This document shows, piece after piece, positions 1-9,131 of a stretch of DNA of 64,000 bases; position 1 is the stretch's first letter; every line of letters starts with the position of its first letter. The position numbers and the translations under genes were made by a program. Source of the stretch: Rhodopirellula baltica (GTDB lineage: Bacteria > Planctomycetota > Planctomycetia > Pirellulales > Pirellulaceae). A model generated the notes under the pieces. That model saw only the letters and a list, made by a program, of their open reading frames with translations, did no database searches and had not been told where the DNA came from. The stretch is from assembly GCA_002901265.1 (NCBI GenBank), contig PPHI01000017.1, forward strand, positions 124,001 to 188,000, read 5' to 3'.

Positions 1-594
1 GGATTGCAAATGATACTGGGGACGGGGCTGTCTCGCAAAGTATTCCCGGAACTCGCCGCGGCCAACACGCAGCAACTTCGCCAACGCCTTGACCGACGGG
101 TTTCACAGGACTTCGTTTCGTCGCTCGCTTTGGTCCTGCTGTCACTCGGAAACGACCAGCCCGCCCCTGCCAAAGCGGTTCGCAACTTGGCCGATCGCTG
201 GAAACTTTCCGGTGAAGAAATCCGCCAAGTCACCGCAGCGATGAAACACTATCGATCAATCATCGACGCCGACTCATTCGCGTGGTCACGTTTGCAACCC
301 TTGCTGATCGATCGCGATATCGAAGTCACCATTCGTGTTGCACAGGCAATTGCTCAAGCCGATGGTGATGACGGAGCCGGGATCGAACGCTGTAAAGAAG
401 CTTTGCAGTGGCCCCAGGAACGCCTCGATCCAGTGCCATTGGTCACTGGAAATCAATTGATTCAGCTTGGCATGCAACCGGGACCGACTTTTCGAAGTTG
501 GTTGGCGCAAGTGCGATCAATGCAACTTGACGGGGAACTTGCCGATACAGACGCCGCGATCGAATTCGTTCGCGAGTTGGCTTCGCGGAAGTAA
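1..594 (+). CDS. CCA-adding enzyme (tRNA nucleotidyltransferase), 3' part
   Basis: The reading frame is open from the first base, so the gene starts before the window; about 197 C-terminal residues are present. The last 60 residues (PLVTGNQLIQLGMQPGP, then RSMQLDGELADTDAAI) match the usual C-terminal signature of class II CCA tRNA nucleotidyltransferases / poly(A) polymerases, which add or repair the CCA end of tRNA in the cytoplasm. The catalytic N-terminal domain with its DxD pair lies outside, so activity cannot be judged. A CCA enzyme is more likely than a poly(A) polymerase, but the two are hard to separate from the tail alone. The gene converges on the BON-domain gene. Confidence 0.75.
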   Translation, partial: GLQMILGTGLSRKVFPELAAANTQQLRQRLDRRVSQDFVSSLALVLLSLGNDQPAPAKAVRNLADRWKLSGEEIRQVTAAMKHYRSIIDADSFAWSRLQPLLIDRDIEVTIRVAQAIAQADGDDGAGIERCKEALQWPQERLDPVPLVTGNQLIQLGMQPGPTFRSWLAQVRSMQLDGELADTDAAIEFVRELASRK

Positions 595-634
595 AAAATG
601 CGATGCCGATTTGTCAGACGAAGACATCGGCATC
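592..634 (-). terminator. Hairpin with U tract serving the BON-domain gene
   Basis: A 9-bp inverted repeat (GATGCCGAT at 602-610, ATCGGCATC at 626-634) has an inner GTC/GAC extension. On the minus strand it is followed, three bases later, by a run of six T (593-598). It sits between convergent genes and best fits a Rho-independent terminator for the minus-strand gene. Confidence 0.5.
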
Positions 635-669
635 ACATCGGTGGCGTTTAATTGGTCTGTGTGTCGCGT

Positions 670-1362
670 TTATTCGACGACAGAGACTCGGTTGTCGATT
701 TGACTGACTCCCGGTTCCAAACGGATCAGCAATTCGCTCATCCGGCGGTCTTTTTCCGATCCGACCGTGCCCGTCAAAATTGCGGTTCGCCCGTCCATCG
801 TCACATTGACGTTTCGGACGCCGCTGGTGACTGGCACGCGGTTGAACACACTGGTTGCCGCAGCTTGGACGCGATCGCTGCTCATCGGTGCGACCTCGAC
901 AGCGGACCGCAAACGGACGCGAATAGTGGGCTTGGTAGCGGATCCACTTTGCGCTCCGAAAGCATTCCCCAAGGCACCAAACAATCCGCCCAGGCCACCC
1001 AGTCCTCCTGCACCACCGGCACGACCGCCGGTGGCGCCACCGAGGCCTGAACCACCGGTACTTTCGGCGGCCGCTCCAAAACCCTGAACGTTTGTGCTGC
1101 CAATCGATGCCCCGCGTTCGACACCACCGAAATCGCCGCTGGACGACGACATCGACGAACCAGTCCCACTACTGGTGCCTGTTCCACTGGTCCCTGAACT
1201 AGTGGTTCCACTGCCGAACGAGCTTCCCCCCGTATCAGAACCCGATGTGGATCCCGTGCCACCGGACGAGAACTGCGCGCTAGCGACACAGGCGATTGTC
1301 AGATTGGCCGCCATCACGATGAAGGCGAAACGAAGACTACGGTGTTTCAGCAAACTCAACAT
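670..1362 (-). CDS. Secreted BON-domain protein with Ser/Gly/Thr-rich linker
   Basis: 230 residues. An N-terminal signal peptide (about 1-29, ending CVASAQ) leads into a low-complexity Gly/Ser/Thr region (about 30-130). The C-terminal 85 residues look like a BON domain: VRVRL-type strand, then NVNVTMDGRTAILTGTV and IDNRVSVVE. BON domains are thought to bind membranes or small ligands in the periplasm. The start at 1362 is the only one that keeps the signal peptide; GGATGG lies upstream. It is divergent from the secreted-protein gene at 1552, with a 189-base gap. The specific role is unknown. Confidence 0.65.
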   Translation of the reverse strand: MLSLLKHRSLRFAFIVMAANLTIACVASAQFSSGGTGSTSGSDTGGSSFGSGTTSSGTSGTGTSSGTGSSMSSSSGDFGGVERGASIGSTNVQGFGAAAESTGGSGLGGATGGRAGGAGGLGGLGGLFGALGNAFGAQSGSATKPTIRVRLRSAVEVAPMSSDRVQAAATSVFNRVPVTSGVRNVNVTMDGRTAILTGTVGSEKDRRMSELLIRLEPGVSQIDNRVSVVE

Positions 1363-1551
1363 GGAAAGCGGCCATCCTCAATGAAAACGAATCGTTTGAA
1401 TTTGTTACCCTACTTTAACGTTTGGCGCCTCCAAACGTTTCGGTTTTTGCCTGCCTAGTTCGAACCAAAGTCCCAAGATCGGGGTGGCAAAACCGAATCA
1501 AGCGGCAAGTTCCGAACGCCTCCTCCAGCTTCTTTACCGAATGGAAGACCC

Positions 1552-3486
1552 ATGCGCATGCTTTCTCCCCCCGGCGGTCCGTCGCGACCGTTGGGTGCAA
1601 TAAAACACCTTTTTGCGGCTGCATTGATCGCGCCGCTCACGGTTTGCTCGCTGGCCGGCCCGCTGCGTGCGGCCGATCCCAAAAAAGCTAGCGATCTACC
1701 AGGCGCGCCGCGTCTGTTACCCAATGACACGCTGGCCTATGTCCGGTTGGACAACGTCAACGACGTCCGCAAGGACCTCAAGTCGTCTTCCTTGGGCAAA
1801 ATGATCAACGATCCAAAGTTCCGCCCGTTCGCGGACGACCTGTACGCCACGCTCGAAGAACTGTTTCAGGAGATCAGCAAAGAGATCGGTCTCGAATTAG
1901 ACGAATTGCTCGCGATTCCCCAAGGTCAAGTTGCCTTCGCCGTCCATCCGGCTAAACCGATGGAAACGGACGAGAAACCCGAGTTGAAATTCGATGACGA
2001 CGCCAGCGACGACGAAATCGAACGGCGAAAAAAACGCCAGGAATTGCGCGAACAATATGCGTTTGGTCTGACGTTCATCGTCGATGCCGGTGACAACATC
2101 GACAGCGTGATGAAAATCGTCGACCGGTTCGAGACCGAGATGAAAAAACAGCGCGTGCGTCGTGTCGTCAAAATCGATGGCACCGAAGTCACACGTCTGC
2201 TGCCCAATCGTGCTGGCCGGTTACCAGTCGAATTCTTTGAACGCGACGGCACCTTCGTCATCGGCGTCGGAAACTCCGCCGCCCAAGACGTCCTCAAGCA
2301 TTGGCTGGGTGAAAGCGACGAACCGACGCTTGCCGACAACGCGAACTTTGGGACGATCATTTCTCGTTGCTTGGGCGCCGAAGAAACCCGTCCTCAACTG
2401 ACGTTCTACTTGGATCCACACGCAATTGCCGATCGCATCATCAAGCGATCCGATTCGATCGCGATCGCGTTGATGTGGCCTTCGATCGAACAGATGGGCG
2501 TCGCACGCATTGCCGGTATCGGTGGCAGTTCTTTCCGAGGCGGCGAAGTCTTCGAAGGCATCGCGCATTATCACATCAAAATTGATCCGCCACGCGATGG
2601 CGTACTCGGCGTCCTGCGTCCAGAGACCGGCGAAACCGCACCTCCCGATTGGGTTCCCGAACAGGTCCTGCAATACTCGTCGCTGAATTGGGATTTCGCC
2701 AAAGCCTACGAAAACTTCGGCAAAGTCTTGGACCGCTTCCAAGGCGAAGACTCGCTCAAACGCTTGGCCGAGACTCCGCTCAAAACGCGTCTAGGACTGG
2801 ACTTGCAAGAAGACTTGCTATCCAACCTGACCGGCCGTTTTGTGCGTGCGTCATGGGTCGAACCGCCAGCGCGCATCAATAGCGGTGTAAACGTGTTTGC
2901 TTTTGAACTGATCGATCCGACCAAAGCCAAGTCGACTTTGGCAGAAGTTCGCGACCGACTTCAACAACGCATGAAAGTCGAAACCATCGCCGGCCAAACG
3001 ACCTATCGGTTGCCCGGCCCCGGTGACCGCTTTCCAAACAACTTGCGTAAGCCAGAACCTAGTTTCATGGTCCTCGACAAATGGTTGCTCTATTGCGATA
3101 GCACTCAGTTCTTGGAAAAAGCAGTGCTGACCCATGCGGGCAAATTGCCACGTTTGATCGATCTTCCCGACTATCAACTGGTCTCCAGCGAATTGGGCGG
3201 AAAGCTGGACGGTGAAGCTCCTTTCTTGCTGTCCTTTATCGATGGCGCCGAAAGCATGCGAATGATCTATGACTTGGCCAAGGCGCCAAACTCGCGAAAC
3301 TTCCTACGCAACGCGGGTGAGAACAATCCTGGTCTGCGAAAGATCTCCGAGTTAATGGATCGCAATCAATTGCCAGCGTTCTCGGAATTCGAGCAGTACT
3401 TCGCCCCGACAGGAAGCTTCGGTTACAACGAACCCGACGGAATCCACTTCGGTTTCTTTACCCTCCGAGCGGATACCAACGAGTAG
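1552..3486 (+). CDS. Secreted protein of unknown function, DUF3352-like
   Basis: 644 residues with a signal peptide (hydrophobic stretch about 20-40, cleavage near LRAAD). The mature part opens with LLPNDTLAYVRLDNV, a pattern seen in planctomycete exported proteins resembling DUF3352, in which a substrate-independent fold of long strands and helices repeats. A charged stretch of Asp/Glu/Lys/Arg lies near 145-170. No catalytic motif is visible. Start: ATG 1552, with GGAAG six bases upstream; a second in-frame ATG lies two codons on. The gene stands alone and converges on dnaB. Confidence 0.6.
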   Translation: MRMLSPPGGPSRPLGAIKHLFAAALIAPLTVCSLAGPLRAADPKKASDLPGAPRLLPNDTLAYVRLDNVNDVRKDLKSSSLGKMINDPKFRPFADDLYATLEELFQEISKEIGLELDELLAIPQGQVAFAVHPAKPMETDEKPELKFDDDASDDEIERRKKRQELREQYAFGLTFIVDAGDNIDSVMKIVDRFETEMKKQRVRRVVKIDGTEVTRLLPNRAGRLPVEFFERDGTFVIGVGNSAAQDVLKHWLGESDEPTLADNANFGTIISRCLGAEETRPQLTFYLDPHAIADRIIKRSDSIAIALMWPSIEQMGVARIAGIGGSSFRGGEVFEGIAHYHIKIDPPRDGVLGVLRPETGETAPPDWVPEQVLQYSSLNWDFAKAYENFGKVLDRFQGEDSLKRLAETPLKTRLGLDLQEDLLSNLTGRFVRASWVEPPARINSGVNVFAFELIDPTKAKSTLAEVRDRLQQRMKVETIAGQTTYRLPGPGDRFPNNLRKPEPSFMVLDKWLLYCDSTQFLEKAVLTHAGKLPRLIDLPDYQLVSSELGGKLDGEAPFLLSFIDGAESMRMIYDLAKAPNSRNFLRNAGENNPGLRKISELMDRNQLPAFSEFEQYFAPTGSFGYNEPDGIHFGFFTLRADTNE

Positions 3487-3520
3487 CGCTGGCGGCCATT
3501 TCACCGATGCAGTTTCCAAT

Positions 3521-3550
3521 GCTCTGCGAGAACAAAAACTCTCGCAGAGC
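3521..3550. terminator. Perfect 11-bp hairpin between convergent genes, no U tract
   Basis: GCTCTGCGAGA (3521-3531) and TCTCGCAGAGC (3540-3550) are perfect reverse complements around an 8-base loop. The hairpin lies between the stops at 3486 (plus) and 3569 (minus) and can form from either transcript. Neither side has a T run, so a classical intrinsic terminator is uncertain; RNA 3'-end protection is an alternative. Confidence 0.5.
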
Positions 3551-3568
3551 GACGAGGACGTGGGCTTT

Positions 3569-5023
3569 TTAGAAGCCGCCCGGGGTGGTGAATTCGGCAT
3601 AGTCGCTGAATTCGTCGTGGTGCTCGGGGGCTCGGTTACCGAATCGCGTGAAGTCGGATTCCCAAGTCAACTGGACATCTCCGACCGGGCCGTTCCGCTG
3701 CTTCGCGATGATGATTTCGGCTTGCCCGGCGTACTGGGCGCGTTCTTCGCCGCGGTGATAGTACTCCTCACGGTGCACAAACATCACCACGTCGGCATCC
3801 TGCTCGATCGCACCTGATTCTCGAAGGTGACTGAGCTTCGGTTTGTGGTCTTTGCTGTCTTCCGCTTGCCGGTTTAGCTGCGACAGACACAACAACGGCA
3901 CGCCCAATTCCCGCGCCATCCCTTTCAAACGACGCGCGATCTTTGCGACCTGTTCCTGACGTGGGTCACGAGAGTTGTCGGGTTCGATCAGCTGCAAGTA
4001 GTCGATCACGACCAGACCGAGTCCGTTTTCGCGTCGTTTAATTCGACGTGCCGCAGCCGCAATTTCACTGACGGTTCGACTGGGCGAATCGTCCACGTAA
4101 AACGGCGCCGTACTGATCTCGTTCGCTTTGTTGATCAGGCGGGTCTGGTCATCCGCACTGATTGTTCCGTTACGCAGCTTGTGACCATTGACGCGGGCCA
4201 AGCTGCACAACATCCGGTCGGCCAATTCGATCCCCGACATTTCCAAACTGATGAACAGCGACGGTTGCCGCAATTCGATCGCGCAGTGTTCGGCAATGTT
4301 CATCGCCAAAGCGGTTTTACCCATCGAAGGACGGGCGGCCAGAATGATCAATTCGCCTTGGTGCAAACCACCGGTCATCGTGTCATAGTCCAGCAACCCG
4401 GTTTCGACGGTGCCCTCGGTGACTTCACCACGGAGCCTCGCTTCCATCCGGTCCATCGCGGCATGCAACACGTCGTTCATCGAGTGCAACGAGTTCGCCG
4501 AGCGACCGTCCATGATCGAGAACACTTTCGATTCCGCCTGAGCACACAGCTCGCGAGCTTCACTCGATTGCTCGTAGGCGTCGCGCAGGATATCGGTACC
4601 GGCGTGAATCAGTTTTCGGTAAACCGCTTTTTCGGAAACGATCTCGGCGTAGTAAACGGCGTGTGCCGCATTGGGAACGGACGAAGACAACCGCCCCAGG
4701 TACGCCGCACCACCGATCTTTTCGAACTCGTCAGCCTTCTTTAGTCGCGCGACCAACAGCGTGACGTCGATCTTTTCACCATTGTCGTACATCTCGCGAA
4801 GCTGGTGATAGATCGCTTGATTTGCATCGTCATAGAAATCCTCGGCGCGGAGGGACGCCAAGTCGTCGCAGACCTCTGGCAAAATCAGAATACTGCCCAA
4901 GACCCCCATCTCGGCTTCGAGGTCGAAGGGGGGCTGGCGCTGGAGAATCTCCGCGGCCGATTGGGGGCGTTTCTTCTTGCCGTTTTTCTTGTCGCCTGAA
5001 CGATCAAAGTCGCCGTTGCTCAA
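3569..5023 (-). CDS. dnaB: Replicative DNA helicase DnaB
   Basis: 484 residues, close to the family norm of about 470. It unwinds DNA ahead of the replisome as a hexamer. The N-terminal domain begins at PPFDLEAEMGVLGSIL (31-46). The RecA-like domain has Walker A ARPSMGKT (about 230-237) and Walker B LVVIDYLQL (about 340), followed by the DnaB signature LSQLNRQ and the Q-loop region FVHREEYY. There is no intein. A TTG start at 5023 is chosen because no ATG precedes the conserved N-terminal domain; the 20-residue Lys-rich lead is atypical. dnaB follows dnaA on the same strand after 123 bases and could be cotranscribed with it. Confidence 0.95.
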   Translation of the reverse strand: MSNGDFDRSGDKKNGKKKRPQSAAEILQRQPPFDLEAEMGVLGSILILPEVCDDLASLRAEDFYDDANQAIYHQLREMYDNGEKIDVTLLVARLKKADEFEKIGGAAYLGRLSSSVPNAAHAVYYAEIVSEKAVYRKLIHAGTDILRDAYEQSSEARELCAQAESKVFSIMDGRSANSLHSMNDVLHAAMDRMEARLRGEVTEGTVETGLLDYDTMTGGLHQGELIILAARPSMGKTALAMNIAEHCAIELRQPSLFISLEMSGIELADRMLCSLARVNGHKLRNGTISADDQTRLINKANEISTAPFYVDDSPSRTVSEIAAAARRIKRRENGLGLVVIDYLQLIEPDNSRDPRQEQVAKIARRLKGMARELGVPLLCLSQLNRQAEDSKDHKPKLSHLRESGAIEQDADVVMFVHREEYYHRGEERAQYAGQAEIIIAKQRNGPVGDVQLTWESDFTRFGNRAPEHHDEFSDYAEFTTPGGF

Positions 5024-5146
5024 GGATCCGATCCGTGGTTGTCAGACAGAATTGCAGTGTGATTGGAGAACAGCAGTTTCCCGTTTCCCCGGGCGTCGAT
5101 CAAGTCGAACTGAAATGCGGGGGGAACCAACCAGACGGGCGGGGCA

Positions 5147-6868
5147 CTAGCCAGTTTTCAACATCGCTTCGATGCGGCGAATGGCTTCGTCGGTGGCAAT
5201 CGCCGTCTGTCCCCGGCCGATCTTCTTGTTGCCGTCGATCCACTGGCGAACTCGCTGTGACGCCAGGATCGCGGTGCTGTGGCTTCGACCGCCGTAGTGG
5301 CCGCCGATTTCGGAAAATGGGCTGCCAGTCATTTCGCGGGACAGATACATGGCCAGCATCCGCGGGCCGGTCAGACTCTTGGCTTGCGAACCCGACTGCA
5401 GCGAACGACCTTCGAGCTGGAATACTTTCTCGACGGCTTGTTCGATCGTTTGCAAGGTGATCGGTACGCCCGAACTTCGCAGCAGGTGTGAACCGTGCTG
5501 GCGGATCTGCTCCATCGTCGGCATCGCACCGTACATTCGATGCAACAGCGAAACCAGATTGGCGACACCGATTAACAATCGCCCGTCCCCATCGACCGAT
5601 TCGGCGATCTCTTCGAGTACGGCTTGTGGCCAAGGATCGGGGGAACTGGTATCGGCGTATCGTTTCAACAGCTCAACGCGTGTTTCGAAATCCAAACTGT
5701 TGACCTGGCAGACCAGCCCGGATGCCAGGCGACCGCTCAATTCACCGCCCAGTCCTTTGATCTCTGTCGGTGCTTTCGTCCCGGCGAACACCAGTGGCTT
5801 GCCCGCTTCGGCAAACATCTCGATCGTGTGTTGCAGCTCGCGGATCGTCGCTTTTTTGTCAACAAAGAACTGAATGTCATCGATCAACAAAGCACTCGCG
5901 TCGCGGAATCGCGAACGGAATGCGGGAAGGCTGTTGCCGTGCAGGGCTTTGATGAAATCGTTGGTAAAGTCTTCGGCCGACATGATGATCACTTGGCGAA
6001 GACGGTGCACCGCACGGAGCTTCTTTGCAACGGCGCCCAGCAAGTGCGACTTACCAGAACCCGGCGGTCCCCACAAAACCAAAGGCGATGCGGTGCGTGG
6101 CGACTCGATTGTCATCTCGCATGCTGTCACGGCCAGCTTGTTGCAAGCTCCGGTGACGAAGTTGTCCCAGCGGTGGTCCATCGCTTGACGCATGTTTTGA
6201 CGCGTCGAAGCTGGCATCCCCGGGGCTGTAGCAGGAGCAGCCGTCGGTGCCGGTGCGGCAGCGGATTGCGTTTCGCGGCGGCGAGGTGCCGGAACCGTTG
6301 GCGACGGTTGGGCAGCCGTTTTGCGGCTATCGATTCCGTCGGCCAAGATCGCTGCGATCGATTGTGTTTGGGGACGGCGATTGGCGGGTTTGCGTTTGTT
6401 TGCCGAACCCGTGTTCGTCAAACCCGACGATTTTGCAGACGCTTGCGCCGACGCGTCGCGTGCAACGGTGTCCTGTGCCGCAGGTTGAATCACCCCGTCA
6501 GCGGTCGCCGAGTCATTTGGATGTACGGAATTGGTATCCGCCGCGTCGTCAAACGGCAGCCCGACTTGCTGGACCGGTGTGCTGGCGACATCGATTCGGA
6601 CGTTGGTCAACGAACCGCATGCTGCCGAGGCTGCCGCACGCAGCGACGACATAAAGTTCTTGCTCAACCGGTCGGCGGCGAATTGGCCGCGGGCGGTGGC
6701 GATGATGCAGCCTTGTTTGTTGCCTTCGTCAGCCGCTGGGGTCTCGATGTCGAACTCGATACCAGAGAACCAAATCTGATAACGCTCCGCGCCCACACGC
6801 TGTTTCAAAGCCTCCTTGAATGTGACGATGACATCCGAGTCATCGTTGCAGCCTTGCGTTGTGGACAT
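5147..6868 (-). CDS. dnaA: Chromosomal replication initiator DnaA
   Basis: 573 residues from the ATG at 6868, chosen because domain I (FKEALKQRVGAERYQIWF) starts only about 15 residues later and GGAGGAC lies upstream. ATGs at 6889 and 6892 are alternatives. Domain II is an unusually long Ala/Pro/Thr/Ser-rich linker (about residues 95-225). The AAA+ domain has Walker A GPPGSGKS (267-274) and Walker B LLIDD (327-331). Domain IV carries the DNA-binding signature SREMTGSPFSEIGGHYGGR, with GGRSHST in place of the common GGRDHTT. DnaA-ATP opens the origin. The neighbours dnaB and lexA make this a replication/SOS block. Confidence 0.95.
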   Translation of the reverse strand: MSTTQGCNDDSDVIVTFKEALKQRVGAERYQIWFSGIEFDIETPAADEGNKQGCIIATARGQFAADRLSKNFMSSLRAAASAACGSLTNVRIDVASTPVQQVGLPFDDAADTNSVHPNDSATADGVIQPAAQDTVARDASAQASAKSSGLTNTGSANKRKPANRRPQTQSIAAILADGIDSRKTAAQPSPTVPAPRRRETQSAAAPAPTAAPATAPGMPASTRQNMRQAMDHRWDNFVTGACNKLAVTACEMTIESPRTASPLVLWGPPGSGKSHLLGAVAKKLRAVHRLRQVIIMSAEDFTNDFIKALHGNSLPAFRSRFRDASALLIDDIQFFVDKKATIRELQHTIEMFAEAGKPLVFAGTKAPTEIKGLGGELSGRLASGLVCQVNSLDFETRVELLKRYADTSSPDPWPQAVLEEIAESVDGDGRLLIGVANLVSLLHRMYGAMPTMEQIRQHGSHLLRSSGVPITLQTIEQAVEKVFQLEGRSLQSGSQAKSLTGPRMLAMYLSREMTGSPFSEIGGHYGGRSHSTAILASQRVRQWIDGNKKIGRGQTAIATDEAIRRIEAMLKTG

Positions 6869-7655
6869 ACCGGGAGCGCAGTCCTCCATCATGGATCTAT
6901 GCGAAACGTTCAATTCCAGATCGTCGATCGCGCCGTCACGGCCACGTGGGGAATCGAGACCGAACAACCTGGTGTAAATCGGCTTGACGAGCTGATTCAG
7001 GAAAGCAGCCAAAGCGTTGGCAAGAAAAGCAGCCAACCTAGCTCCGCTGGGTGGCATTTCAGCCTCCCGAATCAATCATCCGACTCAACCGAACGTCCCG
7101 TGAAGAGACGACTAAGAGTTGCTAGCAATCTCGTTGGCGTTCGGTGAGTGGGCGAGATTCTAAGTTTGCTAGCTTTGAAGTCAAATCGAATTGTCGAGCG
7201 GCCGCCTCGGATTCAAACGGCGGGCTGAACTTCGTTCGCATGAGGCAAGAATTCACGGTTAGAGACGTCTTCCGGCTCACGGGAGATGCCCCGAATCGTC
7301 GTGCTGTGAAGAAATTCGGGGGGGTGGAAAAAGTGTCGACGCTGCAGGAAATCCGCCCTGCGCCAGGACAGAACACAAACGTAAAGCTTTACCCCCAAAC
7401 ACGTTACGGCAACGCCACGCAACTGCCAACCATTTGCCTTCATGAAATCTGCATGGCCTCTCGGGGTGACAATGAAATGTTTTGATCCGACACCGCGTCG
7501 GTCCCCCGGGACTGTTGCCGATTAACACTTCGATATTGGACAGATGTGATCCATGTCACGAAATGCCAGGCGGTAATGGATTTGTAGTGGTGGATTGGGT
7601 ATACTACCTTTAGGTTGTCGGCTCGGCGACGTCTCTCCTTTCAGCGAGTAAACAA
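6869..7655. other. dnaA-lexA divergent intergenic region
   Basis: 787 bases without a convincing gene. It must hold the dnaA and lexA promoters. A perfect 10-bp palindrome TTGCTAGCAA lies at 7119-7128, and a related GCTAGC core at about 7170. A TATACT that could be a -10 element for lexA lies at 7600-7605. No cluster of TTATCCACA-type DnaA boxes and no AT-rich unwinding stretch was seen, so there is no visible evidence that this is the origin. Confidence 0.5.
7584..7608. promoter_or_regulatory. Candidate lexA promoter/operator
   Basis: GGTATACTACC (7598-7608) reads GGTA-tac-TACC, an inverted repeat centred on a TATACT -10-like hexamer. GTAGT at 7584-7588 also pairs with ACTAC at 7603-7607. 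It lies about 50 bases before the lexA start, where an autoregulatory operator is expected. The LexA site of planctomycetes is not known to me, so this is only a candidate. Confidence 0.25.
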
Positions 7656-8255
7656 ATGGCAACGAAGCAACTCACAGAACGGCAGCGCCGCGTGTATGAG
7701 TTGATCCGTGATTTGATTGTCAATCGCGGGTACGGGCCAACGGTTCGCGAAATCGGCGAAGCCTTTGGCATCAAAAGCCCGAATGGTGTCATGTGTCACC
7801 TTCGCGCGTTGGAACGAAAAGGGCTCATCCGCCGTAGCCCAAATAAGTCACGTGCGATCGAATTGACCGAGACGGTCGATCGTGGTCACAGCTTACCGAT
7901 GGCGGGAATGGTGGCAGCAGGAACGACCGCGTTGGCTTTCGAGCAAAGTGACCGTGTCGATTTCAGCGGAATGTTCTGCAAGAACGATCGTTTCATCCTG
8001 CAGGTGTCGGGCGACTCAATGATCGATGCCCATATCCAAGACGGCGACTTTGTCGTCATCCAGAAACAGGAATCGGCTGAACCCGGCCAGATGGTCGTTG
8101 CTGAACTGGCAACGGGCGATTCGACATTGAAGTTTTGGTTCCCCGAAGAAGGTCGCATTCGGCTGCAACCAGCCAACCGCGAAATGGCGCCGCTCTACGT
8201 CAGCGACGCCCGAATCGTCGGCGTTGCTGTCGGCGTCGTACGAAACGGCATTTAA
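7656..8255 (+). CDS. lexA: SOS repressor LexA
   Basis: 199 residues, the normal LexA length. The N-terminal winged helix-turn-helix (about 1-65, with GYGPTVREIGEAFGI) binds operator DNA. The C-terminal S24 peptidase domain has the Ala88-Gly89 self-cleavage site (VAAG), the nucleophile Ser121 in SGDSM and the general base Lys159 in STLKF. RecA-stimulated autocleavage relieves repression of DNA-repair genes. All catalytic elements are intact. It is monocistronic, followed by a strong terminator, and divergent from dnaA. Confidence 0.96.
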   Translation: MATKQLTERQRRVYELIRDLIVNRGYGPTVREIGEAFGIKSPNGVMCHLRALERKGLIRRSPNKSRAIELTETVDRGHSLPMAGMVAAGTTALAFEQSDRVDFSGMFCKNDRFILQVSGDSMIDAHIQDGDFVVIQKQESAEPGQMVVAELATGDSTLKFWFPEEGRIRLQPANREMAPLYVSDARIVGVAVGVVRNGI

Positions 8256-8285
8256 TCATTTCCGTCTCGTTACCGATCAATTTCA

Positions 8286-8316
8286 CGCGGCTTTCATCGC
8301 GAAAGCCGCGTTTTTT
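8286..8316 (+). terminator. Rho-independent terminator of lexA
   Basis: A perfect 10-bp stem CGCGGCTTTC (8286-8295) / GAAAGCCGCG (8301-8310), loop ATCGC, followed directly by six T (8311-8316), lies 30 bases after the lexA stop. A textbook intrinsic terminator. Confidence 0.93.
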
Positions 8317-8416
8317 GATGCGCTCGCAGCACTGACCTGCGACGTATCCCCCGGGCGTCACGGCCCAAAAATCGGGGTGGCGTCGCTTAAACCTGTCAGT
8401 AACTCTGGGCGGTGAA

Positions 8417-8887
8417 TTACTCGTCTGCCGCTCGCAAGAACGGAGTCAAAACGGGTTCGTAGTGACAGATTTCTGAATCTTCGAAGTACAGCGTCAATTC
8501 ACGCTGAGCCGCTTCGGGTCCGTCGCTGGCGTGAACCAAGTTCATTTGACGGCTGCTGCTGAAATCGCCGCGGATCGTTCCGGCAGCGGCACTCAAACCG
8601 TTGGTCGCGCCAAGCATGTCACGAACGACTTTGATCACATCCAATCCTTCGATTGCCAGGGCGACGATGGGTGCCGAGGTGATGAAAGATTCCAGGCTGG
8701 GGTAGAACGGCTTTTCAACGTGTTCGGCGTAATGCTGCTTGGACAATTCGGGGGTCACTTGCAACATTTTCATCGCGATGATGTTCAGCCCTTTGGCTTC
8801 AAAACGTGCGATCAGTTGACCCATTAGGCGGCGCTGGACGGCGTCGGGCTTCAGCAGGACGAGGGTACGTTGCATCAAATCACTCAT
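8417..8887 (-). CDS. ndk: Nucleoside diphosphate kinase
   Basis: 156 residues. It transfers the gamma phosphate from ATP to nucleoside diphosphates via a phosphohistidine. The family pattern is complete: TLVLLKPDAVQR near the N-terminus, GPIVAL-type strand (APIVALAIEG), GATN, GTIRGDF and the active-site NLVHASD with His119. The common NxxHGSD is here NLVHASD. The length slightly exceeds the usual 140-150 through a C-terminal tail. Start: ATG 8887, with GGAG upstream; a TTG codon directly before it is in frame but not needed. It converges on lexA. Confidence 0.96.
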   Translation of the reverse strand: MSDLMQRTLVLLKPDAVQRRLMGQLIARFEAKGLNIIAMKMLQVTPELSKQHYAEHVEKPFYPSLESFITSAPIVALAIEGLDVIKVVRDMLGATNGLSAAAGTIRGDFSSSRQMNLVHASDGPEAAQRELTLYFEDSEICHYEPVLTPFLRAADE

Positions 8888-9131
8888 CAAAAACGGCTCC
8901 GAGAAAGTTAAATTCTGTTGGTTGGCCCGAGATTATTGGTTTTGCATCAATCGGCGCGAAGCGGGGCGAATGGAGCGAACAGCCCGGATTCAGGCGATTT
9001 GGCGCCCGCGAGCGGAGCTGATGGTGCCACGAAGGATGACGCAGGATAGACTTTGGGCCGATTGGAAGTCCGACGAGAGTCAGGATTGCTGTTTAGGAAA
9101 CGATCAGGTCAGGAACCAGGAACGAGCAACC

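Noticed and set aside
5624-7147. 507-residue plus-strand frame opposite dnaA
   Set aside because: It lies almost wholly antisense to dnaA, which has complete conserved domains; the frame has Arg/Cys-rich composition typical of antisense.
7076-7655. oriC next to dnaA
   Set aside because: No cluster of DnaA boxes matching TTATCCACA and no AT-rich unwinding element could be seen.
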